Assembly: GCA_003134815.1 (NCBI GenBank)
Contig: PLCO01000011.1
Span: forward strand, 1 to 64,000
Reading direction: 5' to 3'
Length of the DNA stretch: 64,000 nt
Source of the DNA: Acidobacteriaceae bacterium
Lineage (GTDB): Bacteria > Acidobacteriota > Terriglobia > Terriglobales > Acidobacteriaceae
The translations under genes were made by a program, and so were the position numbers. Positions 16,557-24,686 of this stretch are shown here, piece by piece; positions within the stretch are counted from its first letter, which is position 1, and each line of letters begins with the position of its first letter. Below the pieces are notes generated by a model. That model saw only the letters and a program-made list of their open reading frames with translations. It did not search any database and was not told the DNA's origin.

Positions 16557-17876
16557 TTACACCGCTTCCCAATTCACCGGCTCCACGCGCCGCACAAGGA
16601 ATGTGAACGACAACGCCCCAACCAGCGCCACTCCGCCCGCCAATACAAACGCCAGGCGCGCACTCCCTCGCGTTTGCACAATCATCCCCGCCACCCACGG
16701 CGCAGTGATCCCCGCAAAATTTGCGACGCCATTCTGCAGGCTCGACCATCGCCCCGCCATCGCCGGCCCCGCCAGCGTCTGCGCAATCGCCCAATGATTT
16801 GAAGCGTATCCACCGTGCCCGATGCAGGCGATCGCCAGCAGTCCCAACGCAATCAACGGATGTCCGTGGACCAGCGCGATAGCCAGCAGGCTCGACGCAA
16901 TCACCTGTCCGCCCACCACAAGCTTCAGCCGCACTGACGTCGCTGACGCACCGCGCGCGATCAGCCGGTCGGAGACCCACCCCGAAAAAAGTGTGCTGCA
17001 GGCAATCAACAGAAAAATCGCCGCGGTCAACCTCGACATGTTTCGTATCGAAAGCTTCTCCTCCTGCACCAGGTACGTCGGCAGCCACGCCAGCAAAAAA
17101 TAGTAAAAGTAATTCCCGCTAAAGTGCCCAATCGTCGTTCCCCACGCGCACCTCAAGCGCACCATCTTCGCGATAGATCCTGTTGCCCCGGTCGAACCCG
17201 CCGCCCCAGACGCCGCCGTCGCCGCTCTTCGTTCTGCCTTCGCACTCGGCCCCCCGCGCGGCATCGCAAAATACCAGGGAACCATCCAGACCAGCGCGCC
17301 CACACCGAAAACTGCGAACAGCATGCGCCAGCTCCAGTGCACCAGCACCAGCCCGCCAACGTACGCGCCCGCCGCCGGTCCCAGCTTGGTTCCCGCGTCA
17401 ATGAATGCGTTCGCCCGCCCGCGATGCTCCTGCGGCATCGCGGCAAAGATGCGCGAATAGCACGGGTACGCGACCGACTCGCCCAGTCCCAGCACAAGCT
17501 GCAGCACGAACAGCGCCGCATAGCTCGTTGTCATGCCCATGAATGCGGTGGCCGTCGACCACAGCAGGTACCCAAGCATCAGCACCCAGCCCACGGGAAA
17601 GCGATCGGTCAGCTCGCCCGCAATCCCAAACAGCTGCACCAATGCGTATGTCCAGAAAAACGCCGACAGCAGTTCTCCCGCGCGCAGAGCCGAAAACGAA
17701 AACTGCCGCTCCAGCAACGGCATCGCCAGCCCCAGGTTGCTGCGGTCAACGTAGTTGATCACCACCGAAAGAACGAGAAGAAGAACTACGATCCATTCCC
17801 GGCGCGTGATCTTGACCCGCTTGACGTTTCGGATCCCTCTTGGTATCCGGGATTCGTCCGGAGCAGCGTCAGCCAT
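16557..17876 (-). CDS. MFS transporter, anion:cation symporter (ACS)-like
   Basis: A 439-residue major facilitator protein with twelve predicted membrane helices. After a basic N-terminus (VKRVKITRREW) comes WIVVLLLVLSVVINYVDRSNLGLAMPLL, the YxDRxNLxxA signature of ACS-family transporters for sugar acids and other organic anions. The loop 2-3 region is DRFPVGWVLMLGYLLWS. The ATG at 17876 is chosen because GAGGAG lies just upstream, over an in-frame TTG at 17879. Its 3' end faces the marR gene with a 29-nt gap. Substrate not predictable. Confidence 0.92.
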   Translation of the reverse strand: MADAAPDESRIPRGIRNVKRVKITRREWIVVLLLVLSVVINYVDRSNLGLAMPLLERQFSFSALRAGELLSAFFWTYALVQLFGIAGELTDRFPVGWVLMLGYLLWSTATAFMGMTTSYAALFVLQLVLGLGESVAYPCYSRIFAAMPQEHRGRANAFIDAGTKLGPAAGAYVGGLVLVHWSWRMLFAVFGVGALVWMVPWYFAMPRGGPSAKAERRAATAASGAAGSTGATGSIAKMVRLRCAWGTTIGHFSGNYFYYFLLAWLPTYLVQEEKLSIRNMSRLTAAIFLLIACSTLFSGWVSDRLIARGASATSVRLKLVVGGQVIASSLLAIALVHGHPLIALGLLAIACIGHGGYASNHWAIAQTLAGPAMAGRWSSLQNGVANFAGITAPWVAGMIVQTRGSARLAFVLAGGVALVGALSFTFLVRRVEPVNWEAV

Positions 17877-18109
17877 CAACTCCTCGCAGTCTCCGCAAAT
17901 CCTACCACGCTCTCAATTGGCCAACGCAACGGCCGGTTCCGTCGTCCAGGCGCGCCATATTCCGCATTACTGCTTCCCGCCACGCCAGCCCTCATCTCGC
18001 CACCAGTGGCCTCACCTTCGAGCCGCTTCAATTCCGGATGCCCGCGATCAACCAGATCCTCTGCCACATAGGCCGGGTCGGCTGCCGCATCATCCCTCGC
18101 GCGCTCTCG

Positions 18110-19660
18110 CTAAAGCGGATTTACGAAATCGCCCGTGAAATATGTCTGGAACGCCTTGATCGGCTGCCAGTAGTACCAACCCGCCGGGTCGTAGATATTC
18201 ACGCCTGCAACGCCTCCCTGCTTTTCCAGCCCCTCGATCACCACTGCGTGAAGCGGCGACGCTGTCGAACCCGTCGTGTAGATCCCGGCGATAACCGGTT
18301 TTCCCGCGCGAACCTGGTTCATCATGTTCGTCATTCCCGACCCCACCTGCCCGTTCACTCCCACTCTCTGCAAAGCTGCCGCAATCTGCTGCGGAGTCAG
18401 CCCCTCGGGCCCTATCCCCGTGGAAAGCACGCGCAACGACGGAACGTTTTTTTGAAGAATCTGCGCCACTCGGGCGCAACTCAGCACCCCGCAAATGGGC
18501 AGCTCGCCCTGGCTGGGCATGCCCGCCACGCCCTTCAACACCATCCCCGTCTGGTAGTTCGTTCCGCCGGCAATCCCGGATGGCGCGCCAGACCCCAACG
18601 GCAGTCCTCCCGGCGTTCCTGTCGGCGTCGCGCCCGTCTTCCCCGCCTGCGCGATGGTTTGCTCGGCCTGGCTCACCAGCGTTCCCGATTCCGCCGCGGC
18701 CTCATCCGCAATCTGCACAATCGGCGCCTTCTGCGCGGCGGCAATCGCCTTGGCCGCGGCAAGCAGCTTGTATTCCTGCGCCACAACTCCCATCAGCTTG
18801 CCCGCCGCGCCAAAATATGCGCCCACCGCCACCCCGATGCCGACGTTGTTATGCTTCGTCACGTCCATCGCATCCGTCATCTCTTTCGAAATTTTTCCCG
18901 CGTTCAGCAGGATCGTCTGCGCATCCGCCAGCAGCTTTTGGTTCATAGCAGCCGCACTTTGCCCAGGCGCGGGTTGCCTCTGCGGCTCACCCGGCGTTTG
19001 CTTGCTGCATTGGCATCCCGCCGGCTGCGTCCCCGGGGGATTCGCGCAGTAGTCGTATCCGCCCGGCCCAAACGGCAAGCAGGGATTACTGGCGCCCGCC
19101 ACCGGCGGTGGCCCCGTTCGCGGCGCGTAATTCGGCGGCGGCCCTCCCTGCTTCGGCGCCGGTGTCGGCGGCAATCCCGGCCCTCCGCCTTCAACCTTCG
19201 TCCCCGGCGGTGGGCTGTACGTGCTCCCCCCGCTGCAGATCGCCATGCATGCATCGGCTTGATCCTCGCCGCACCGGAACCCCTGGTTGTCCGCCGCGCC
19301 CACCTGGTCCATCGGAACGATAATTCCATCGATCGGCGGATTGATCGCCTGGCAGTAGTAGCAGGTATTCCCCTGCTGCTTCCACACCTTCATGCCGCCC
19401 AGGCTGCATTGCCCGCGCGAATCCGTCGGAGCCATCACGCCGTAACAGGTCAACGGGTCCATGCCCGTGTACGGATTGTTCTCGTTCTGCTTCTCGCAGC
19501 TTTCTGAGGACTGGTCCTCGTAGGTAATGCCGCCCTTCAGCGTCACCGGCTTCTGCGTCGTCGATGGCTGCTCCTGCGCAGGCGCGCCCGCAGTCGTAAA
19601 CGCAATCAGCGCCAGCGCTGCGGCTGCTGCCCTTATGCCGACCAGTTTTCGCTCTGTCAT
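18110..19660 (-). CDS. secreted multidomain protein with papain-like (C39-type) C-terminal domain
   Basis: A 516-residue exported protein. Signal peptide about 1-28 (ending APAQ), then a Cys-rich N-terminal domain (about 45-155; CEKQNENNPYTGMDPLTC, CYYCQ, CGEDQADACMAIC), a Pro/Gly linker (about 160-240), a helical Ala-rich region, and a C-terminal domain with a plausible papain-like triad. The triad would be Cys390 (or Cys395) in LPICGVLSCARV, His471 in PLHAVVIEG and Asp491 in NIYDPAG, followed by a Trp/Tyr-rich end typical of C39-like folds. It could be a peptidase or a secreted toxin-like effector; no immunity gene is evident. Domain assignment is by pattern only. Confidence 0.7.
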   Translation of the reverse strand: MTERKLVGIRAAAAALALIAFTTAGAPAQEQPSTTQKPVTLKGGITYEDQSSESCEKQNENNPYTGMDPLTCYGVMAPTDSRGQCSLGGMKVWKQQGNTCYYCQAINPPIDGIIVPMDQVGAADNQGFRCGEDQADACMAICSGGSTYSPPPGTKVEGGGPGLPPTPAPKQGGPPPNYAPRTGPPPVAGASNPCLPFGPGGYDYCANPPGTQPAGCQCSKQTPGEPQRQPAPGQSAAAMNQKLLADAQTILLNAGKISKEMTDAMDVTKHNNVGIGVAVGAYFGAAGKLMGVVAQEYKLLAAAKAIAAAQKAPIVQIADEAAAESGTLVSQAEQTIAQAGKTGATPTGTPGGLPLGSGAPSGIAGGTNYQTGMVLKGVAGMPSQGELPICGVLSCARVAQILQKNVPSLRVLSTGIGPEGLTPQQIAAALQRVGVNGQVGSGMTNMMNQVRAGKPVIAGIYTTGSTASPLHAVVIEGLEKQGGVAGVNIYDPAGWYYWQPIKAFQTYFTGDFVNPL

Positions 19661-19691
19661 GGCAACTCTCACCGTGCTCTTGATTTTCTTT

Positions 19692-19701
19692 GGGGGGGGG
19701 G
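19692..19701 (-). other. 10-nt poly-G/poly-C tract upstream of the secreted protein gene
   Basis: Ten consecutive G on the plus strand, 31-41 nt upstream of the start at 19660, within the probable promoter or leader. Long homopolymers slip during replication and can tune promoter spacing; they are also typical places for assembly errors. Confidence 0.6.
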
Positions 19702-19760
19702 AACTTACTGTCCCGGATTCTACCGCAATTTTCCTGAGTCTGGCTCGCCTCAATCGAGAC

Positions 19761-19797
19761 CAAAAACAAAAAGGCCAGGAAATAACCTCCTGGCCTT
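19761..19797 (-). terminator. rho-independent terminator of nrdJ
   Basis: On the minus strand AAGGCCAGGA, a 7-nt loop and TCCTGGCCTT form a perfect 10-bp stem (19771-19797), followed directly by TTTGTTTTTG (19761-19770). It lies 35 nt after the nrdJ stop. Confidence 0.9.
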
Positions 19798-19831
19798 AAT
19801 CGTCCCCAAATTGTCTCACTCGCGCTGTCGC

Positions 19832-22800
19832 TCAGCTGCAACCCGACGTCGAACCGCAGCTCATGCAGCGGTAGCAACTCCCGTTCCGCACCATGATCGC
19901 CCCGCACGTTCCGCAACTCGGCGCGTCGCCCATGTCGTACATCCCGCGCATCGCTTCGGCCGCGTGATACAGACCGCGATCCTGCAAGCTTGGTGGGTGC
20001 GAAGGCCCTGCCTCCGGTCCCGAGTGCGCCTGCGGCTCCGGTGCAATTCCGCCGCCCGAGTGCCCGCCCGTCGTCGCCGTCCCGGCTGTCGCCACCTGCG
20101 TTGTCGTTACATGGCTCAGCCGCTTGGCCACTTCCTCCACCAGCCGCGCCATCTGGCTCTGCGCAGCCGCCGGTCCATCTTCGTCCAAATCGCTCTCCGG
20201 CATCAGGCTCGGTGGCGCTGCAAGCTGCGGAGCCGCTGGCGCGAACCCGGCGAACAGCGTCAGTTGCTGGCCTGAAAGGAAGCGCAGGCTCAGCCAGCGG
20301 AACATATAGTCCATCAGGCTCTTCGCGTAGCCGATCTGCTCGTTCCCCGTCCATCCTGAAGGCTCAAACCGCGTGTGCGCGAACTTCTCGCACAGCACCT
20401 TCAGCGGAACGCCATGCTGCAGCGCGAGCGAAATCGAGGTCGCAAACGCGTCCATCAGCCCGCTAACCGTCGATCCCTCTTTGGCCATGCGAATGAAAAT
20501 CTCGCCCGGCTGGCCGTTCGGATAGAGCCCCACCGTGATGTAGCCTTCGTGCCCGGCAATCGAGAACTTGTGCGTGATCGACGCGCGCTCCTCCTGCAGC
20601 CTATGCCGGATCGCGCGCGGCGGCGCGTTCAGGTCCTGCGATTCGCGGACAATCTCGCTCGCCGCATCCGTCGCCGGTGTCTGCGTCGCCGTCAGCACCG
20701 GCACCGCTGCTGCCGCCGCAATCTCCTCAAGCGCCTTCTGGAATGCCTGAGACACAGCAAGCAATTGCTTGGCGCTGATTTCAATTTTCTCTGCCCCGTG
20801 CGCCTCCAGCAGCTTCACGTCCGCTTCAGCCGCCGGTTGCGCCGCCGCCAGATTTCCCAGCAAGCGTCCGCCCACTGCATCCATTGCCGAGGGCTCTTTC
20901 TTCGCATCCATGCTCACGTTCAGCGGCTGAGTTCCTTTCGACCCGTCGCGGTAAATCGCTACTGCCTTGATCCCCCGGCGCCAGCTCTCCGCATAGGCCT
21001 CGGCCACTTCGTCCACCCCGGCCTCGTGCGGCAGGTTCACCGTCTTCGAGATCGCGCCCGAAAGAAACGGCTGCGCCGCCGCCATCATCTTGATGTGCCC
21101 CATGTAGTGGATCGACCGCGTGCCCTTCGCCGGCTTAAAGCTGCAATCGAACACCGCCAGGTGCTCCGGCTTGATGCCCGGCGCGCCTTCAATCGTCCCT
21201 GTCGCGTCAATGTAGCTTACAATCGCGTTCACCTCTTCGTTGTCGTAGCCCAGTTTGAACAGCGCCGCCGGCACGGTGTTGTTCACGATCTTGATCATGC
21301 CGCCGCCCACCAGCTTCTTGTACTTCACCAGCGCCAAATCCGGCTCGATCCCCGTCGTATCGCAATCCATCATGAAGCCGATCGTTCCCGTCGGCGCAAG
21401 CACCGTGGTCTGCGAGTTGCGGTAGCCGAAGCGCTCGCCGTAAAGCAGCGCCATATCCCAACACTCGCGGCTGGCGTCAATCAACGACTCAAGCTGCGGC
21501 ACCATGAAAGGCTCGCTCGCTGTCCGTGACTTGCCGATGTTGTTCACTTCCGCGCGGTGCATCCTGATCACATCCAGAAACGGCTCGCGGTTCACGTAAT
21601 ACCCAGGGCACGCTCCGCCCTGGTGCTCCACGCTCGCCGTCAGCGGCGTCGCTGAGCTCAGCGGCGGGCACTGCGCCGCAATAATTGCCGACTGCAGATA
21701 CGCCTGTCCGCACATGATCGCCGTCATGCACCCCGCCATGTCGCGTCCGGCCTCGGAGTCATACGGCAGCCCCATTGACATCAGCAGCGCGCCCAGGTTC
21801 GCGTAGCCCAGACCCAGCGGCCGGTAGTCGTGCGAATTCCTCGAGATGGCCTCGGTCGGATAGCCCGAGTTGTCCACCAGGATCTCCATCGCCGTAATCA
21901 ACACCGAAATTGCGTGCCGGTACGCCGCAATGTCGAATGTCCCCGCCGGCGTCACGAACCGCATCAGGTTCAGGCTCGCCAAATTGCACGCCGAGTTGTC
22001 CAGAAACATGTATTCGCTGCACGGATTCGACGCGTTGATCCGCGACGTGTTCTTGCTCGTGTGCCACTTGTTGATCGTGTCGTCGAACTGCATTCCCGGG
22101 TCGCCGCACAGCCACGTCGACTCGGCAATCTTGCCCATGATGTCGCGCGCCTTGTATGTCTGCACCGGCTGATGGCCCTTCACCGTGTATGTGGTGAACT
22201 CCTCGTCGGCCTCGTAAGCGCGCATAAACTCGTCACTGACCCGTACCGAATTATTCGCGTTTTGAAAGAAAATAGACGAAAAAGCCTCTGAGTCCGGCCC
22301 GCTTCCGTCGTAGCCCGCCTTAATCAGCGTGAAGGCCTTCGCCTCTTCCTTTGACTTGCACTCGATAAAGTCCACAATGTCCGGGTGGTCCACGTTCAGG
22401 ATCACCATCTTCGCTGCGCGCCGCGTCTTGCCGCCGCTCTTGATCACTCCCGCAAACGCGTCAAACCCGCGCATAAAGCTCAGCGGCCCGCTCGCCGACC
22501 CGCCGCCTGACAACAATTCCATTGACCCGCGCAGTGACGACAAATTCGTCCCCGTGCCCGATCCCCATTTGAAGAGCATCCCTTCAGTCTTCGCCAGCGT
22601 CAGAATCGACTCCAGCGAGTCGTCCACTGCATTGATAAAGCAGGCCGAGCACTGCGGGTTCCTGTAGCCCGTCGCCGAGTACTGCACGCCCCCCGTCACC
22701 GGATCCCAGTGCCAGTTCTGCCCGTCCGCATCCGGCTCCAGCCGGTCGCAGCCCACGTTGAACCACACAGGCGAGTTGAAAGCCGCCTTTTGGGTCAACA

Positions 22801-23203
22801 GCAAATGCGCCAGCTCATCGTGAAAAATCCCCGCGTCCTGCTCCGTGGCAAAATATCCGCCTGCCATGCCCCAGTCGCGCACCGTCTCCGCTACACGGCT
22901 CACCAATTGCTGCACGCCCGTCTCGCGCTCCGGCGTGTCCATCTGCCCGTGCAGATACTTTGAGGCCACAATGTTCGTCGCCGTCATCGACCAGTCCACG
23001 GGAACCTCTACGTCCTTCTGCTCGAAGATCGAGTTCCCTTTGGTGTCGGTGATCGATGCGGTCCGCTTCTCCCATTGCATCTCGTCGTAGGGGGAGGCGC
23101 CTTCCTTCGAAAAGCGCCGGGAAAATGTCAGGCCCTGCTTGCCAGGCGTTGACTGGTAGGTCCCGCCCTGCGGGATCGAAGTTTGAAGGTAAGCCTCGTT
23201 CAT
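19832..23203 (-). CDS. nrdJ: adenosylcobalamin-dependent ribonucleotide reductase (class II)
   Basis: Reduces ribonucleotides to deoxyribonucleotides using adenosylcobalamin as radical source, with or without oxygen. The 1123-residue protein has the R1 barrel signatures: GSGTGTNLSSLRGS, NPCSEYMFLDNSACNLASLNL with the active-site N-x-C-x-E, and PTGTIGFMMDCDTTGIEPD. The C-terminal part (TSCPD-like region and a zinc-ribbon CGTCGAIM...CYRCMSCG) carries the redox-cysteine tail. The start at 23203 follows AAGGAG with a usable spacing; an in-frame upstream start at 23236 has no site. A promoter-like sequence lies about 355 nt upstream, leaving a long leader. Confidence 0.95.
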   Translation of the reverse strand: MNEAYLQTSIPQGGTYQSTPGKQGLTFSRRFSKEGASPYDEMQWEKRTASITDTKGNSIFEQKDVEVPVDWSMTATNIVASKYLHGQMDTPERETGVQQLVSRVAETVRDWGMAGGYFATEQDAGIFHDELAHLLLTQKAAFNSPVWFNVGCDRLEPDADGQNWHWDPVTGGVQYSATGYRNPQCSACFINAVDDSLESILTLAKTEGMLFKWGSGTGTNLSSLRGSMELLSGGGSASGPLSFMRGFDAFAGVIKSGGKTRRAAKMVILNVDHPDIVDFIECKSKEEAKAFTLIKAGYDGSGPDSEAFSSIFFQNANNSVRVSDEFMRAYEADEEFTTYTVKGHQPVQTYKARDIMGKIAESTWLCGDPGMQFDDTINKWHTSKNTSRINASNPCSEYMFLDNSACNLASLNLMRFVTPAGTFDIAAYRHAISVLITAMEILVDNSGYPTEAISRNSHDYRPLGLGYANLGALLMSMGLPYDSEAGRDMAGCMTAIMCGQAYLQSAIIAAQCPPLSSATPLTASVEHQGGACPGYYVNREPFLDVIRMHRAEVNNIGKSRTASEPFMVPQLESLIDASRECWDMALLYGERFGYRNSQTTVLAPTGTIGFMMDCDTTGIEPDLALVKYKKLVGGGMIKIVNNTVPAALFKLGYDNEEVNAIVSYIDATGTIEGAPGIKPEHLAVFDCSFKPAKGTRSIHYMGHIKMMAAAQPFLSGAISKTVNLPHEAGVDEVAEAYAESWRRGIKAVAIYRDGSKGTQPLNVSMDAKKEPSAMDAVGGRLLGNLAAAQPAAEADVKLLEAHGAEKIEISAKQLLAVSQAFQKALEEIAAAAAVPVLTATQTPATDAASEIVRESQDLNAPPRAIRHRLQEERASITHKFSIAGHEGYITVGLYPNGQPGEIFIRMAKEGSTVSGLMDAFATSISLALQHGVPLKVLCEKFAHTRFEPSGWTGNEQIGYAKSLMDYMFRWLSLRFLSGQQLTLFAGFAPAAPQLAAPPSLMPESDLDEDGPAAAQSQMARLVEEVAKRLSHVTTTQVATAGTATTGGHSGGGIAPEPQAHSGPEAGPSHPPSLQDRGLYHAAEAMRGMYDMGDAPSCGTCGAIMVRNGSCYRCMSCGSTSGCS

Positions 23204-23557
23204 CTTGAATCCTCTCCTTATTACTCTTGTTGCCACTCATCCTGAGTCAAAAATCAGGGATAAAATGCCCTATGCCTGGCCGCTAAGCCAGATCGCGGGA
23301 CCACCCGCAACTTTTTGGAAACCAAAGGAAAACTGCTACGAAAATTCCGCGAATTCCTGCATCATCGGCGGCTCTCGGTCACATCCAGCTCTTTCCTCGT
23401 CGCCTTACTCTTTACTCGTCCTCGCTGCCTGGAAATCCCTTCCTGAGATCACCCTCTAACGAGACGCTGGCCCCACACGCTGGGTAGAACACCTGACTCG
23501 GAAATTGCTCGGTTTTGACCGGCGTTTTTTAACCGCCTGTTTACAGCCGCAGATGAA
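23204..23557 (-). other. long nrdJ 5' leader
   Basis: About 350 nt between the predicted promoter and the nrdJ start contain no ORF with a ribosome-binding site. The leader is GC-moderate, with local hairpins such as CCTGA-8 nt-TCAGG (23241-23258). I looked for the cobalamin-riboswitch B12 box (GCCACTG context) and did not find it. A structured regulatory RNA is possible but unproven. Confidence 0.4.
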
Positions 23558-23586
23558 AACTTACCGCTGTCCATGGTGCGTGTCAA
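23558..23586 (-). promoter_or_regulatory. putative nrdJ promoter
   Basis: On the minus strand TTGACA (23586-23581), a 17-bp spacer and TAAGTT (23563-23558). Just upstream, at 23594-23612, is an AT-rich imperfect palindrome around CATCTAGTAT that loosely recalls an NrdR box. No gene is seen in the 23604-23894 stretch. Confidence 0.5.
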
Positions 23587-23894
23587 GAACAAACCACAAC
23601 ATCTAGTATTTTCGTAACATTTTGGGCATCTGGTCCTTAAACACCGTCATTTGCCTGTGGAAACTTTGAATCAGCCTTGCCTGTCATGGGTTTCCAGGGT
23701 CGAATTTGCCCCAAATCCGGGGCTATATGAAGCCCAACCGAAAATTCCCAATTCCGTCGCCCGACCCATGCCTCAACTCTAGCCCTAACCGTAGCCTTCG
23801 ACAGACCCCCGGCACAAGACGCAGAACCGGTGCACTTCCCCGGCACCTCTGTTCAAGTTGTGGACATTTGGACCAGACTGGGCCGGAAGCGCCG

Positions 23895-24194
23895 CTAAGC
23901 TTCAAAGCGCGACTTCCCCGGAAGCATCCGCTGGTGGAGCACGCGGGAGATGCGAATTCCTCCGGTCACAATGCGATAAAACACAACATGCTTCTCATAT
24001 TCGAACCGGCGTAAGCCCGGGCTGATGGAGTCGCTCGCACGACCGATCCCGGGATTCCTGGCAAGAATCCGAAAACACTCCCTAAGTCCCGCGCCGTATC
24101 GCAGCGCCTGCTCCGCACTCCATCGGGTATTGGTGTACCGGACGATGCCGCGCAAATCGGAGCCTGCGACATCGGATAGGAAATACTTAGGCAA
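23895..24194 (-). CDS. parE: ParE-family toxin
   Basis: RelE/ParE-superfamily toxin of 99 residues; ParE proteins poison DNA gyrase. The sequence LPKYFLSDVAGSDLRGIVRYTNTRWSAEQALRYGAGL matches the ParE N-terminus, with ILARNPGIGRASDSISPGLRRFEYEKHVVFYRI as the core and the C-terminal RVLHQRMLPGK typical of the family. Translation most likely begins at the TTG at 24194, which overlaps the antitoxin stop by 8 nt and gives the standard length; the longer open frame has no suitable start. Confidence 0.9.
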   Translation of the reverse strand: MPKYFLSDVAGSDLRGIVRYTNTRWSAEQALRYGAGLRECFRILARNPGIGRASDSISPGLRRFEYEKHVVFYRIVTGGIRISRVLHQRMLPGKSRFEA

Positions 24195-24462
24195 TCTTCT
24201 TGTCCTTCTGTTTTGCTCCGCCTTCGAGAGAATCGAAAAGTTCGTCGAAGAATCCTTCTCCGTCAACTGCGCCGCCCCCGTCCCCCACTTGGATTGCAGT
24301 CCGCAGCGCCGCCATCTTCTCCTCAAACTCCCGCTCTTCCTTTTCCAGCAGCCGCAAGGCTGTCCGCATCACCTCGCTGGCATTGGAATAGCTCCCCTTT
24401 TTCACGCTGGTGGCAACAAACCGGTCGAGTGCTTTGGGCAGATTCACATTGCGCGTCGGCAT
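24187..24462 (-). CDS. parD: ParD-family (CopG/ribbon-helix-helix) antitoxin
   Basis: A 91-residue antitoxin. The N-terminal ribbon-helix-helix MPTRNVNLPKALDRFVATSV...GSYSNASEVMRTALRLLEKEE is the ParD DNA-binding and dimer domain. The flexible C-terminus (about 50-91) wraps the toxin. A GAGGATC site 7 nt before the ATG supports the start. It overlaps parE by 8 nt, so the two are translationally coupled, and probably represses their shared promoter. Confidence 0.9.
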   Translation of the reverse strand: MPTRNVNLPKALDRFVATSVKKGSYSNASEVMRTALRLLEKEEREFEEKMAALRTAIQVGDGGGAVDGEGFFDELFDSLEGGAKQKDKKIA

Positions 24463-24491
24463 ACGAGATCCTCATCTCCATTGTAGATGAC

Positions 24492-24508
24492 TTGGCATAC
24501 TTTGCCAA
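24492..24508. promoter_or_regulatory. candidate ParD operator
   Basis: TTGGCA-TACTT-TGCCAA is a perfect 6-bp inverted repeat about 30 nt upstream of parD. The position fits autoregulation by the ribbon-helix-helix antitoxin. Confidence 0.45.
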
Positions 24509-24686
24509 TCGGTTCGATCTCCGTTGCGAATCGATGCGAGTCGCGATTCGCGTGCCGCTCCAGCCTCCAAAGGCCCCAACGAAAATCGGCCCCGCACACT
24601 TTCGAATGTGAGGCCGAATTCGTGGGTCGGCCAACTCTTCCGAGCCAACAGACCCTTGGGAGAACACTACTCGAACAATCCAGAAC

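Noticed and set aside
17840-19507. A 555-residue open frame opposite the secreted protein gene
   Set aside because: Arg/His/Pro-rich composition typical of an antisense shadow. The minus-strand frame has a signal peptide and ordered domains.
20375-21529. A 384-residue Arg/His-rich open frame opposite nrdJ
   Set aside because: Shadow of the nrdJ codon pattern on the other strand; no ribosome-binding site and biased low-complexity composition.
23204-23557. Cobalamin riboswitch in the nrdJ leader
   Set aside because: The conserved B12 box and the surrounding consensus could not be found on the minus strand; reported only as an undefined leader.
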